From Allobosea sp. (GTDB lineage Bacteria; Pseudomonadota; Alphaproteobacteria; Rhizobiales; Beijerinckiaceae), in contig NZ_JAUYTP010000085.1 of NCBI RefSeq assembly GCF_030695125.1, positions 88,826 to 152,825 of the forward strand: a stretch of DNA of 64,000 bases, read 5' to 3'. Shown here piece after piece: positions 1-8,549 of the stretch. The notes beneath the pieces were generated by a model. The model saw nothing but the letters and a program-made list of their open reading frames with translations, did no database searches and was not told the DNA's origin. A program made the position numbers and the translations under genes. Every line of letters starts with the position of its first letter. Position 1 is the stretch's first letter.

Positions 1-527
1 CGACAGAGATCGGCGGCTCGCGCGCCGTCGCGATCCAGGATCGCCAGTGTGGCGACGCCCGCCTCGGCCAGGGCGAAGGCGATGGCCGCGCCAGCCCCGC
101 CGGCGCCGACCAGCCCGACCTTCAGCCCCCGCGGCGACATCCCCAGGCTTTCGACGGCGCCGATCAGCCCGACGCCGTCGAAGATGTCGCCGATCCAGGC
201 GCCGTCGGCCCGTCGCCGCGCCGCATTCACCGCCCCCACGGCGCGAGCACGGGCCGAGACCTCGTCGAGCCGGGCGATCAGCCGCTCCTTGAACGGCATC
301 GTCACGACGAGGCCATCGAGATTGGCGATCGCCATGACCCCGCCGATGGCGGCGTCGAATTCGCCCTGCCGCAGATGGATCGGCACCAGCACGGCGTCAT
401 GTCCCGCGGCGGCCAGGCGCGGATTGAAATTCTGGGGCGATTTCGCGTGGATTACGGGATCGCCGAGAAAGCCGATCAGGCGCGTGGCGCCCGTGATCGG
501 GACGGCGGAGGCGACGGGAGGTGTCAT
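1..527 (-). CDS. Shikimate/quinate dehydrogenase-like protein, 3' end missing
   Basis: The gene is cut by the left edge of the window; about 175 N-terminal residues are visible. The start has GFLGDPVIHAKSPQNFN (the substrate-binding SxS region of AroE enzymes is here KSP), then VVTMPFKE carrying the catalytic lysine, then GAVNAA, and the NADP-binding loop VGAGGAGAA. These mark the shikimate dehydrogenase family, which reduces 3-dehydroshikimate or acts on related cyclohexane acids. It lies downstream of the LacI gene on the same strand and is probably the last gene of that unit. The catabolic setting suggests a quinate or shikimate-like substrate rather than aromatic biosynthesis, but that is inference. 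Confidence 0.85.
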   Translation of the reverse strand, partial: MTPPVASAVPITGATRLIGFLGDPVIHAKSPQNFNPRLAAAGHDAVLVPIHLRQGEFDAAIGGVMAIANLDGLVVTMPFKERLIARLDEVSARARAVGAVNAARRRADGAWIGDIFDGVGLIGAVESLGMSPRGLKVGLVGAGGAGAAIAFALAEAGVATLAILDRDGARAADLC

Positions 528-567
528 GGCAAGCCTTCTGGGGGAGGGGGCGGGAACCGGGCGATCC

Positions 568-1647
568 CTACGCGGCCGGGGGAGGCCCTGAGGACGCTCG
601 GATGACCAGCTCGGCCTCGGCCTCGAGCGGCGCGCTGCAGCTGCGCCCTTCGAGCCGCGCGATCAGCACGCGCGCCGCGATCCGGCCGATCTCGGCGCTG
701 GGAACCCGGACGGTCGTCACGGGCACGGGGAGATGGCTCATGATCTCGATGTCGTCATAGCCGACGATCGACAGGTCGTCGGGCAGGCGCAGGCCCATGG
801 CGAGCGCTTCCAGCACCGCGCCGACCGCGAGATGGGCGTTGCCGCAGACGATCGCGGTCGGCTTCGGGTCGGTCTGCAGCAGGGCGCGCAGCAGAGCACG
901 GCCCTCGGCGATCGACCATTCGCCGATCGCGAAATGCTGCGGCCGGACCGCCAGTCCGCGCAGGGACAAGGCATCGCGCACACCGTCGAGTCGCGCGCTG
1001 GCGCGATCATTGTTGCGGGTCGACTGCGCGATCACGCCGAAGCGGACATGGCCGAGATCGGCCAGGTAATCCGTCATCATCATCAGCGCCTTGCGGTTGT
1101 CGGGGCCGACACAGGTGCCATGCGTGTGCTGGTCGTAGACGAAGGTGTTGACGAAGGGCATCTGCCGTTGCGCCAGGAGCGGCTCCAGATCGGGGTGATG
1201 CGCCTGCCCGACCAGGATCAGACCATCGACGCCACGCTCGACGAATTTGCGGACCTGCCGCAGTTCGAGATCGGAATCATAGTCCGAGCAGGCGAGCAGC
1301 AGCGTGTAGCCCGACAGGGACAGCTCCGACTGGATCGCCTGTGTCGCATGGGCGAAATCGCCGACCGACAGGGCCGGAAACACGGCTCCGATGGTTTGCG
1401 AACGGCGCGTGCTCAGCGCGCGCGCAGCGCCGTCTGGCACCCAGCCCAGCGCCTTGACGGCGACCGCAATGCGCTCGCGCAAATCCGAGGAAACCACGTC
1501 GGGGGTGTTGATCGCACGCGAGACCGTCGCCGTCGAGACACCGGCCGCGCGCGCCACCTCCCGCAATCCGACGGTGCGGGGCCCCTCCGCCGTCACCGGA
1601 GCGGGCTCGGCATCGGTTCCGGTGTGCGCGGTCTTGCCCCTCGCCAT
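568..1647 (-). CDS. LacI/GalR-family transcriptional regulator
   Basis: A 359-residue regulator. Residues about 27-48 form the LacI helix-turn-helix (VGLREVARAAGVSTATVSRA), followed by the hinge and a periplasmic-binding-protein-like sensor domain with the usual family motifs (TIGAVFPALS, DGLILVGQ, SIVGYDDIEI). The start at 1647 is preceded by GGAGG; a longer frame to 1728 would overlap the upstream gene. It probably binds the two matching palindromes at 3214-3227 and 5920-5933, so it would control the divergent SDR/CoA-transferase promoter and the ketopantoate-reductase/ABC promoter. The effector is unknown. Confidence 0.93.
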   Translation of the reverse strand: MARGKTAHTGTDAEPAPVTAEGPRTVGLREVARAAGVSTATVSRAINTPDVVSSDLRERIAVAVKALGWVPDGAARALSTRRSQTIGAVFPALSVGDFAHATQAIQSELSLSGYTLLLACSDYDSDLELRQVRKFVERGVDGLILVGQAHHPDLEPLLAQRQMPFVNTFVYDQHTHGTCVGPDNRKALMMMTDYLADLGHVRFGVIAQSTRNNDRASARLDGVRDALSLRGLAVRPQHFAIGEWSIAEGRALLRALLQTDPKPTAIVCGNAHLAVGAVLEALAMGLRLPDDLSIVGYDDIEIMSHLPVPVTTVRVPSAEIGRIAARVLIARLEGRSCSAPLEAEAELVIRASSGPPPAA

Positions 1648-1676
1648 CGCGATCCATTCCTCCAGCGCGCTGTCAC

Positions 1677-2369
1677 TCAGGCGATCTGGTGTTTCGAAAG
1701 CCCGTATTGCAGGCGATAGATGCCACAATCGCGGACCGCGTCGTAGTCGGTAGCGATCGTCGCGAGCCGCGTTGGCGAGGCGTGCTCCGCCAGGGCAGCC
1801 TCCAGCGGCCCGGCATCGACGGCCTCCACCAGCAGGATCCAGTCCGCGATCTGGTCCGGCTGCCCGCGCAGTGCCTTCTCCGCCGTAGAGCCGGTGCCAC
1901 CACCACCCTGGCCTTCGAGCAGATGAACCGCCACGATCGAGGCGGCCTGCCCCAGCGGCTCCATCACCACGTCGCGCATCGCGTTCAGAAAGTCCGCGCG
2001 CGCGCCGCGAGCCGCCAGCCGCAGCGTCGCGACATAGGCGCCGTCGCCGAGCCCCTGACTGGCGGCGACCGCGCAGACCGTCCGCGAGGTATCGCGAAAA
2101 TGCCGGACGACGCGTTTCGTCCAGTCGGAGGGCGCATTGAGCCGCGCCAGGTAATCCGGGGAGACGAGCGCGTCGGGCGAATCCGTCTCGTAAAAGTTGA
2201 AGTATTTCGGCATGCCGCGCTCGGCGACATAGCGGCGCCCGCGCAGGAAGCCCGGCACGGCGACGCGCTCTGGGATGTGCTCGCCGATATGCCAGGCGAT
2301 GAAATCGTCTTCCGCCTCCGCGGCGATGCCGTTCCAGATCGCCAGGACGCCTGTGCCTGCCAGTGCCAT
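1677..2369 (-). CDS. EthD-like dimeric alpha/beta-barrel protein
   Basis: A 230-residue protein with no strong family signature visible by eye. It starts at an ATG preceded by GAGGAG. An early stretch (IWNGIAAEAEDDFIAWHIGEHIPERVAVPGFLRGRRY) resembles the paired His/Glu region of EthD and stress-responsive dimeric barrel proteins, and a second weaker repeat may follow in the C-terminal half. It lies 13 bp downstream of the SDR gene and just before the LacI gene, so the unit is SDR, EthD-like, LacI, AroE-like. An enzymatic role in the same unknown catabolic pathway is likely but not shown. Confidence 0.7.
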   Translation of the reverse strand: MALAGTGVLAIWNGIAAEAEDDFIAWHIGEHIPERVAVPGFLRGRRYVAERGMPKYFNFYETDSPDALVSPDYLARLNAPSDWTKRVVRHFRDTSRTVCAVAASQGLGDGAYVATLRLAARGARADFLNAMRDVVMEPLGQAASIVAVHLLEGQGGGGTGSTAEKALRGQPDQIADWILLVEAVDAGPLEAALAEHASPTRLATIATDYDAVRDCGIYRLQYGLSKHQIA

Positions 2370-2382
2370 CTCGTGATTCTCC

Positions 2383-3138
2383 TCAGACCCGGTGCAGGTG
2401 CAGCCCGCCGCCGACATCGATGTGGATGCCCGTCGCATAGGGGATCGCGCCGGTCGCGAGCGCGGCCACCGTGCGCCCAATATCGGACGGCTCGCCCCAG
2501 CGGCCCATGGGAATGCCGCCATTGGCCAGCAACGCATCGTATTTGGCGGCGGCCGGGGCCGTCATGTCCGTGCGGATCACGCCCGGTCGCACCTCGAAAA
2601 CGGCGATGCCATGGGCCGCCAGCCGCGCCGCGAACAGCTTTGCCATCATCGCGACGCCGGCCTTGCTGACGCAGTAATCGGCGCGGTTCTCGCCGATGAT
2701 CTCGGCATTGGCCGAGCCGATGAAGATGATCGAGCCAGGCTCGCTCTTCCCCCCGCCGCTGGCCTTCGCCAGGCGGCGGCGCGCAAACGCCTGGGTCAGG
2801 AAGAAGCCGGCGCGCAGATTGACGGCCAGGGTGCGGTCGTAGCTCTCCGGCGACAGATCGAGCAGATCGCCGCGCTGCAGCGAGGTGACGCCGGCATTGT
2901 TGACCAGGCAGTCCGGCTCGCCGAGATCCTCCGCGATGCGCGCGATCAATCGGGCGTGGGCGGTCAGGTCGGCGACGTCGCAGCTGTAATAGGCGCCCGT
3001 CCCGGGCGCGATGCTGCCAGGTTCGGGCTCTGTCTCAAGGCTGACGCGGGCGGCGATGAACCCGGCCTCGACCAAGGCGTCGGCGATGGCGCGGCCGATG
3101 CCGCGGCCGGCCCCGGTGACGATCGCGACGCGGCTCAT
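2383..3138 (-). CDS. SDR-family oxidoreductase (FabG-like)
   Basis: A 251-residue classical short-chain dehydrogenase. It has the N-terminal cofactor motif TGAGRGIGRA, the NNAG motif, an active-site serine in IFIGSANAE, and the YCVSK catalytic Tyr/Lys pair. It ends in the usual IDVGGGLHLH segment. It is the first gene of the minus-strand unit and faces the CoA-transferase across a 144-bp divergent promoter that contains a LacI-type operator. It probably oxidises or reduces a hydroxy/keto intermediate of the pathway. The substrate cannot be read from the sequence. Confidence 0.9.
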   Translation of the reverse strand: MSRVAIVTGAGRGIGRAIADALVEAGFIAARVSLETEPEPGSIAPGTGAYYSCDVADLTAHARLIARIAEDLGEPDCLVNNAGVTSLQRGDLLDLSPESYDRTLAVNLRAGFFLTQAFARRRLAKASGGGKSEPGSIIFIGSANAEIIGENRADYCVSKAGVAMMAKLFAARLAAHGIAVFEVRPGVIRTDMTAPAAAKYDALLANGGIPMGRWGEPSDIGRTVAALATGAIPYATGIHIDVGGGLHLHRV

Positions 3139-3187
3139 CGCCCGCCCATCCGACGGGCGCTGTCGGCCGATGACCTGGAACCAAGAC

Positions 3188-3216
3188 TTGACACTGGCGG
3201 ACTCCCAACTTTATGC
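3188..3216 (+). promoter_or_regulatory. Putative sigma-70 promoter of the CoA-transferase gene
   Basis: TTGACA at 3188-3193 is followed after 17 bp by TTATGC, a plausible but imperfect -10. The operator at 3214-3227 overlaps this -10, as expected for repression. The CoA-transferase ATG is at 3283. Confidence 0.5.
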
Positions 3217-3227
3217 AAGCGGTTACA
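3214..3227. promoter_or_regulatory. LacI-family operator 1
   Basis: TGCAAGCGGTTACA is an imperfect palindrome with the central CG typical of LacI/GalR operators. It differs at only two positions from TGTAAGCGGATACA at 5920-5933. It lies between the divergent SDR and CoA-transferase genes, and the LacI gene is in the SDR unit. Direct binding is inferred. Confidence 0.7.
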
Positions 3228-3282
3228 AAACCGGCTGCGAAAGTCAATCGCATCGAAGCCGGAGCCTGTGAGGAAGCGACCG

Positions 3283-4920
3283 ATGAAGGTGATCAGCGCC
3301 AGCGAGGCCGCCTCGCTCATCCAGCAAGGCGACAGCGTGCTCGTCAGCGGCTCGGGCGGCGGTCATTGCGTGCCGGAGGCCATTCTCGAAGCGGTCGAGG
3401 CTCGGTTCCTCGAGACGGGCGCGCCGCGCGACCTCTGCCTGATCCACGCCGTCGGCATCGGCGACCGCAAGCTCAAGGGCGCTGCTCGCTTCCGTCATCC
3501 CGGCATGCTCAAGCGCAGCATCACGGGGGCGCTGGTCGACTCGCCTCCGCTGATCGCGCTCGCCCAGAAGGACCTGATCGAATCCTACACGCTGCCGCAG
3601 GGCGTGATCGCGCAGATGACGCGTGAAATCGCCGCCGGCCGACCCGGCGTGATTACGAAGACGGGGCTGCACACCTTCGTCGATCCGCGCCAGCGCGGGG
3701 CGCGGCAGAGCCCCAGCGCGCGTGAGGATCTGGTCGAGTTGCTCGAGATTGGCGGCGAGGAATGGCTGCGCTTCAAGCCGTTTCCGCTCGACATCGTGCT
3801 GCTGCGCGGCACCAGCGCCGACGAGGACGGCAATATCAGCATGGAGCAGGAGGCCGTTCCCGGCGAGATGCTGTCCTCCGCCCAGGCTGGGCGGCGGCTG
3901 GGCGCGGCGGTGGTCGTCCAGGTCAAGCGCATGGCAAGGCGGGGCACGCTGCCGCAGCGCGCGGTGAAGATCCCCGGCGTGCTGGTGGACTATGTCGTCG
4001 TCGACGAGAACCAGCGCCAGACCTATTGGAGCGACTACAACCCGAGCTATTCCGGTGAAATGCGGGTGCCGCTCGAAGGCCTGCGCAAGCTGCCTTTCAC
4101 GGAGCGCAAGATCGTCGCCCGGCGCGCGGCGATGGAGATCCAGCCGGGCGCGATCTGCAATCTCGGCGCCGGAATCTCGACGGGCGTTTCGGCTGTGGCT
4201 GCCGAGGAAGGTTTTCTCGACGAGATTGTCCTCACCAACGAGCAGGGCTTCATCGGCGGCGCCCCGCTGACGGGGCCCGATTCCGGCGCCGCGCAGAACT
4301 ATGATGCGATGGTCGACCAGCCCTACCAGTTCGATTTCTATGATGGCGGCGGGCTCGACATCGCCTTTCTGTCCTTCGCCGAGGTCGATGCCGAAGGCCA
4401 TGTCAATGTCAGCCGCTTCGGCGATACGATCGTCGGCATCGGCGGCTTCGTGAACATCAGTCAGAACGCGCGCAAGGTCGTCTTCAGCGGCACCTTCACT
4501 GCCGGCGGGCTGCAGATCGCGACGACCGACGGCAAGCTGCGCATCCTGCAGGAGGGCCGCAGCCGCAAGTTCGTCCAGAACGTCGAGCAGATCTGCTACA
4601 ACGGTCGCTTCGCGCGAGAGCAGGGCCGCGAAGCCGTCTTCGTGACGGAGCGCGCCGTGTTTCGCGTCGGGACGGCGGGCCTCGAACTCTGCGAGATCGC
4701 ACCGGGCATCGAGATCGAGCGGGACATCATGGCGCATATGGCCTTCCGCCCGGCGATCGCGGCCGATCTCAGGACGATGGACGCCCGCCTCTTCGCGGCC
4801 GAGCCGATGGGCCTGAAGCGCGATATTCTCGCAGGCGGGTCGCAGGCGCGGCAGCCACGGCGGCTGCTGGCGACGAAAGAAAGCGCCCGGAAGCCGGAAG
4901 GGGTGGCCGAGCCGGCCTGA
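3283..4920 (+). CDS. Acyl-CoA:acetate/3-ketoacid CoA-transferase (YdiF-like, fused alpha-beta)
   Basis: A 545-residue family-I CoA-transferase in which the alpha and beta halves are joined, as in E. coli YdiF. The N-terminal half begins MKVISASEAASLIQQGD and has the glycine-rich VSGSGGGH loop. The C-terminal half carries the active-site segment LTNEQGFIGG, with the catalytic glutamate at residue 320 forming the glutamyl-CoA intermediate. It would move CoA from a donor acyl-CoA to a carboxylic acid, activating the pathway substrate. It is alone on the plus strand behind an operator-controlled promoter. The frame is open for 891 bp upstream, but the first sensible start is at 3283. Confidence 0.92.
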   Translation: MKVISASEAASLIQQGDSVLVSGSGGGHCVPEAILEAVEARFLETGAPRDLCLIHAVGIGDRKLKGAARFRHPGMLKRSITGALVDSPPLIALAQKDLIESYTLPQGVIAQMTREIAAGRPGVITKTGLHTFVDPRQRGARQSPSAREDLVELLEIGGEEWLRFKPFPLDIVLLRGTSADEDGNISMEQEAVPGEMLSSAQAGRRLGAAVVVQVKRMARRGTLPQRAVKIPGVLVDYVVVDENQRQTYWSDYNPSYSGEMRVPLEGLRKLPFTERKIVARRAAMEIQPGAICNLGAGISTGVSAVAAEEGFLDEIVLTNEQGFIGGAPLTGPDSGAAQNYDAMVDQPYQFDFYDGGGLDIAFLSFAEVDAEGHVNVSRFGDTIVGIGGFVNISQNARKVVFSGTFTAGGLQIATTDGKLRILQEGRSRKFVQNVEQICYNGRFAREQGREAVFVTERAVFRVGTAGLELCEIAPGIEIERDIMAHMAFRPAIAADLRTMDARLFAAEPMGLKRDILAGGSQARQPRRLLATKESARKPEGVAEPA

Positions 4921-4941
4921 GCCAAAGCCGGAGCCTCGACC

Positions 4942-5877
4942 TCAGCCTCCGCCGCCCGCCGCCTCGAGCCCGAGGATCAGCGCGGCCAGCGCCTCGAGCG
5001 TCGGTGTCGGGACAGTTCTGGCCCGCCCGCGTTCGATCACGCTCCCATAGATAGCCTCGACCTCGCTGGGCCGTCCTGCTTCGACATCCCGGCGCATGCT
5101 GGTCTTGTTGCGCGCCGCGCCGCTGGTCACGATGCCGTCGAACACCTGATAGCGCGTGTCGAACGGAAGGCTGATGCCACAGGCCTCGGCCACGGCCGCC
5201 GCTTCGTCCATCGCCCGGCGCGCGACGAGCGCGAGAGAGGGCAGGTTTGCGACGGCGCCGATCGTCAGCCCGGTCAGCCCGCTCGTGGCCGACATCGCGA
5301 CGTTGAGCATCAGCTTGCGCCATTTCTCGGTGAGGATGTCGTCGCTGGCCGAGGTCGGAAGGCCGTGAGCGGTCAGCAGCGCAGCCAGCGCCTCGGCCCG
5401 CGGCGAGAGCCCGCCCGTCATTTCGCCGATCATCGTCGGCAGGGTGGCGTAGCTGCGCACCACTCCCGGCGCTTCCAGGGTCGCGCCGAGCGAGGTCAGG
5501 CCGCCGAGCACCGCTTCGCGGCCCATGGCCTGCGCCATGATCTCCTCATTGCCGAGGCCGTTCTGGAAACTGACGGCCATCGCGCCGGGCGCCATCAGCG
5601 CAGCGACGCTTTCGCTGACCGCCCGGGTCGCATGCGCCTTGCTCTGAATGAAGACGATGTCGGCCGGCGCGATTCCGGCGGTCGATGTCGCCGCGCCGAT
5701 CGGCACATGACGCTCGCCGCCCTCGCCGACGATGCGCAGCCCGTTTTCGCGGATCGAAGCGACATGCTCCTCGCGCCGCGCCAGCAGCGTCACGCGCAGT
5801 CCGTTCTCGGCGAGCAGGCCGCCGAACAGGCTCCCCATCGCTCCGGCGCCGGCGACGACGATATGCGGATCCTTCAC
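4942..5877 (-). CDS. 2-dehydropantoate 2-reductase family protein (PanE/ApbA-like)
   Basis: A 311-residue NADP-dependent reductase. It starts at a GTG preceded by GGAGG at good spacing; the open frame to 6105 is not coding-like. The N-terminus has the Rossmann motif VVAGAGAMGSLFGG, then IQSKAH and FQNGLGNEE, and a helical C-terminal domain with EKWRKLMLNVAMS, where the catalytic lysine of ketopantoate reductases lies. Such proteins often act on other 2-keto acids when found in catabolic clusters. It diverges from the ABC importer across a region containing the second LacI-type operator. Its end is close to the convergent CoA-transferase gene. Confidence 0.88.
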   Translation of the reverse strand: MKDPHIVVAGAGAMGSLFGGLLAENGLRVTLLARREEHVASIRENGLRIVGEGGERHVPIGAATSTAGIAPADIVFIQSKAHATRAVSESVAALMAPGAMAVSFQNGLGNEEIMAQAMGREAVLGGLTSLGATLEAPGVVRSYATLPTMIGEMTGGLSPRAEALAALLTAHGLPTSASDDILTEKWRKLMLNVAMSATSGLTGLTIGAVANLPSLALVARRAMDEAAAVAEACGISLPFDTRYQVFDGIVTSGAARNKTSMRRDVEAGRPSEVEAIYGSVIERGRARTVPTPTLEALAALILGLEAAGGGG

Positions 5878-5919
5878 CGGGCTCCCTCCAGGCGCCGTCG
5901 CTGACCGGCATAAAAGCAA

Positions 5920-5933
5920 TGTAAGCGGATACA
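5920..5933. promoter_or_regulatory. LacI-family operator 2
   Basis: TGTAAGCGGATACA matches operator 1 at 12 of 14 positions. It lies 42 bp upstream of the GTG start at 5877 and also upstream of the ABC permease gene. On the minus strand GTGACA, 17 bp, TACATT could be a promoter whose -10 the operator overlaps. Control by the LacI protein at 568-1647 is inferred. Confidence 0.68.
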
Positions 5934-6064
5934 TTTCTGTTGTCACGCCTGCCAAGTTGGAATAGCGTTCAAGCATCGATCGAGATGCCTGCGCGGTGGC
6001 CGGGCTCCAAAAAGAAGCGCGACCCTCGGGACACGCGCCGATGTCAGGGAAGGAGAGCCGGAAG

Positions 6065-6919
6065 ATGGCTTCGCAGATGGCGTCGCGTGCGACGTCCGAT
6101 TTCACGATGCCCGAGACACTGGACGACGCGCCGCGGCGGCGTTCGCCTGCGACGCGACGGCTGCTGGCGGTCGGCTGGAACCTGATTCCGCCGCTGACCT
6201 TCGTCGCGATCGTCGGGCTCTGGTCGGCCGCGATCCAGATCTTCCAGATTCCCGCCTATCTGCTGCCGGCGCCGGGGGCGGTCTTCCAGCGCGTGATCAG
6301 CGACGCCGCGATGCTGTGGCTGAACGCCAAGGTTACGCTGACGGAGATCGTGCTCGGCTTTGGCCTCACGGTCGTCTTCGCGATCCCGCTGGGTCTGCTG
6401 ATCGCCCTGTCGCCGGTCGCCAAGCAGACGCTTTACCCGCCGATCATGCTGCTGCAGCTCGTGCCGAAGATCGCGGTGGCGCCGCTCTTCCTGGTCTGGC
6501 TCGGCTTCGGCATGGAATCGAAGGTGCTGCTGACCTTCCTGATGACCTTCTTCCCGCTGCTGCTCGCCAGCATCAGCGGGTTTCAGATCCTGGATCAGCG
6601 GCTGCTCTATCTGACCAAATCGATGGGCGCGAGCACCTGGCAGACCTTCTGGTATCTGCGCTTTCCCGCCGCGCTGCCGGTGATCTTCTCGGGCATCAAG
6701 ACATCCGCCACGATCGCGGCGACCGCGGCGATCGTGGCCGAGTTCGTCGGCGCCAACCAGGGCCTCGGCTACGTGCTGCTGCGCGGCACCAGCACCCTCG
6801 ACATGGAACTGACCTTCGCCGTCCTCGTGGTGCTGACCGTGATCGGGGTCATCATCAACTACGCGGTCGAATTCAGCGAATGGGCTTTGACGCCCTGGCA
6901 ACGCCAGAGCCGCCGCTGA
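6065..6919 (+). CDS. ABC transporter permease (SsuC/TauC type)
   Basis: A 284-residue inner-membrane permease of the nitrate/sulfonate/taurine importer class, with about six hydrophobic segments. The cytoplasmic EAA-like loop is near the sequence YLTKSMGASTWQTFWYLRFP, which docks on the ATPase. The start at 6065 is chosen because AAGGAG lies nine bases upstream; earlier in-frame ATGs at 5996 and 6041 lack this. It heads the plus-strand unit permease, binding protein, MaoC, ATPase, enoyl-CoA hydratase, IclR. Confidence 0.92.
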   Translation: MASQMASRATSDFTMPETLDDAPRRRSPATRRLLAVGWNLIPPLTFVAIVGLWSAAIQIFQIPAYLLPAPGAVFQRVISDAAMLWLNAKVTLTEIVLGFGLTVVFAIPLGLLIALSPVAKQTLYPPIMLLQLVPKIAVAPLFLVWLGFGMESKVLLTFLMTFFPLLLASISGFQILDQRLLYLTKSMGASTWQTFWYLRFPAALPVIFSGIKTSATIAATAAIVAEFVGANQGLGYVLLRGTSTLDMELTFAVLVVLTVIGVIINYAVEFSEWALTPWQRQSRR

Positions 6920-6980
6920 CCCCTGCGGCTCCGACGCACGACAACCGGTTCATCAAACAACAATAACGGGAGGACTTGTC

Positions 6981-7979
6981 ATGAAGCACTGGATCAATCG
7001 GACGCTTGCAGCCACAGCCGTCGTGGCCGGGATGGGCCTTGCCACGGCCTTCGCGCAGACGCCTGTGACCTTCCAGCTCAACTGGACGGCGGGCGGCCCC
7101 AATGCGGGCTTCGCCGCCGCTGTCGGCGAGGGCTATTACAAGGCCGCCGGGCTCGACGTCACCGTCGTCCAGGGCAATGGCTCGGGCAACACGGCCCAGC
7201 TCGTCGCCAGCGGCCGCTCGCAACTGGCCTATGCCGATGCGGTGGCGGTCAGCCAGCTGATCTCCAAGGGCGCGCCGATGAAGATCGTCTCGACGGTCTA
7301 CCAGTCGAACCCCAACTCGGTGAACGCCCTCAAGAAGACCGGCATCAAGTCGCTCGCTGATCTCAAGGGCAAGAAGGTCGGCGTTCCCGCCGGCTCGTCG
7401 CAGGGTCCGATGCTGCCGCTCCTGCTGAAGGCCAACGGCCTGAAGGAATCGGACATGACGCTGATCAACATGCCGGTGGCCGCGATGGTGCCGTCGCTGC
7501 TGCAGGGCCAGGTCGATGCGATCCTGGGTTCGCTCGATGCCTACCAGATCCAGCTCGAGATGCAGGGCGCGGAGCTGAGCAACTTCCCCTTCGCCGACCA
7601 TGGCGTGCCCACCGTCGCCACCTCGATCTTCGCCTCGAACGATTTCATCAAGCAGAATCCCGAGGTCCTGAAGAAGTTCATCGCCGCGAGCCTGAAGGGC
7701 TGGTCGTTTGCGCTCGACAACCCGACCAAGGCGATCGAGCACGTCAAGACGCTGTTCCCGGACGTGAACGTCAAGCTCGCCACCGCCGAGCTCGCCGCCA
7801 TCACCCCGCTGTTCTGCAGCGGCGGCGCCAAGTTCATCGGCAAGGCCGAGGACGCGCACTGGACGCGGACGCAGGCGCTGCTCTCCGAGGTCAAGCTGCT
7901 GCCCGAGGGCCAGGACCCCAAGAGCTATTACAGCAACGACTACCTGCCGCCTGCGAGCGAAATGCGCGCCTGCAAGTAA
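6981..7979 (+). CDS. ABC transporter substrate-binding protein (NMT1/SsuA-like)
   Basis: A 332-residue periplasmic binding protein. It has a Sec signal peptide (about residues 1-26, cleavage near TAFAQ) and the NMT1/THI5 fold signatures: FQLNWTAGGPNAGF near the mature N-terminus, YADAVAVSQLISKGAPMKIV, and GKKVGVPAGSSQGPML. A GGGAGGA ribosome site precedes the ATG. Relatives carry aromatic carboxylates, sulfonates, nitrate or pyrimidines. With CoA-pathway enzymes around it, an organic acid is the likely ligand, but the sequence does not specify which. Confidence 0.92.
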   Translation: MKHWINRTLAATAVVAGMGLATAFAQTPVTFQLNWTAGGPNAGFAAAVGEGYYKAAGLDVTVVQGNGSGNTAQLVASGRSQLAYADAVAVSQLISKGAPMKIVSTVYQSNPNSVNALKKTGIKSLADLKGKKVGVPAGSSQGPMLPLLLKANGLKESDMTLINMPVAAMVPSLLQGQVDAILGSLDAYQIQLEMQGAELSNFPFADHGVPTVATSIFASNDFIKQNPEVLKKFIAASLKGWSFALDNPTKAIEHVKTLFPDVNVKLATAELAAITPLFCSGGAKFIGKAEDAHWTRTQALLSEVKLLPEGQDPKSYYSNDYLPPASEMRACK

Positions 7980-8036
7980 GCGCGGACGCGGCGATTAAGG
8001 CTCCATCAGGTCGTGGTCAGGACATCGGCGGACAGC

Positions 8037-8549
8037 ATGAACGTGAAACCGAAACTCGGGTACTGCTATGACGATCTCTTCGTCGGGATGCAGTTCCGCA
8101 GCCCCGGCCGGACGATCACCGACGCCGACCTGATGGGCTTTGCCGGGCTGACGGGCGACCATTCGGAGCTGCACACCAGCGACGTCTATGCCCAGGCCAG
8201 CCAGTTCGGCCGGAAGGTCGCCCATGGCATGATGGGACTGGCCTATGCCCACGGCCTGATGTGGGCCCGCACCGGCGAATTGCGGGAGACCGCCATCGCC
8301 TTCCTCGGCATCGATGGCTGGCGCTTCGTCGGGCCCATCTTCGTCGGCGACACGATCTTCGTCGACTACGAACTGGCCGAACTCCGCGACAGCCGCTCCC
8401 GGCCGACGCAGGCGATCGCGACCTTCGCGGTGAAGGTCGTCAAGCAGGACGGCTCGATCGTGCAGCAGGGCCGCAAGGCCCTGCTCGTCTCCAAGGTTCC
8501 GCTCGAGGCCGTCGCGGCCTCCACCACGCTCGCGGCCACCGCAACCTGA
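8037..8549 (+). CDS. MaoC-family hydratase/dehydratase
   Basis: A 170-residue hot-dog-fold protein. It starts with a TITDADLMGFAGLTGDH segment, where the conserved Asp and His of (R)-specific enoyl-CoA hydratases lie, and continues with FGRKVAHGMMGLAYAHGL. It probably hydrates an enoyl-CoA intermediate. The start is uncertain: a GTG at 8013 would add eight residues and neither start has a strong ribosome site. The gene sits inside the ABC operon, between binding protein and ATPase, and its stop overlaps the ATPase start as TGATG. That placement suggests the imported substrate and the CoA pathway are co-expressed. Confidence 0.88.
   Translation: MNVKPKLGYCYDDLFVGMQFRSPGRTITDADLMGFAGLTGDHSELHTSDVYAQASQFGRKVAHGMMGLAYAHGLMWARTGELRETAIAFLGIDGWRFVGPIFVGDTIFVDYELAELRDSRSRPTQAIATFAVKVVKQDGSIVQQGRKALLVSKVPLEAVAASTTLAATAT

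Noticed and set aside
733..1719. Long plus-strand frame of 328 codons over the LacI gene
   Set aside because: It is the antisense shadow of the LacI gene, with Arg/Gln/His-rich random composition and no family sequence.
3170..3215. GGAAC near 3179 as an EcfG-type promoter
   Set aside because: No GTT lies 17 or 18 bp downstream; the region instead has a TTGACA element and a LacI operator.
2392..3282. Upstream 297-codon extension of the CoA-transferase frame
   Set aside because: It runs antisense through the SDR gene and the promoter; the family N-terminus begins exactly at 3283.
3244..4737. Minus-strand frame of 497 codons over the CoA-transferase gene
   Set aside because: Antisense shadow, low complexity (Asp/Ala/Arg-rich), no ribosome site.
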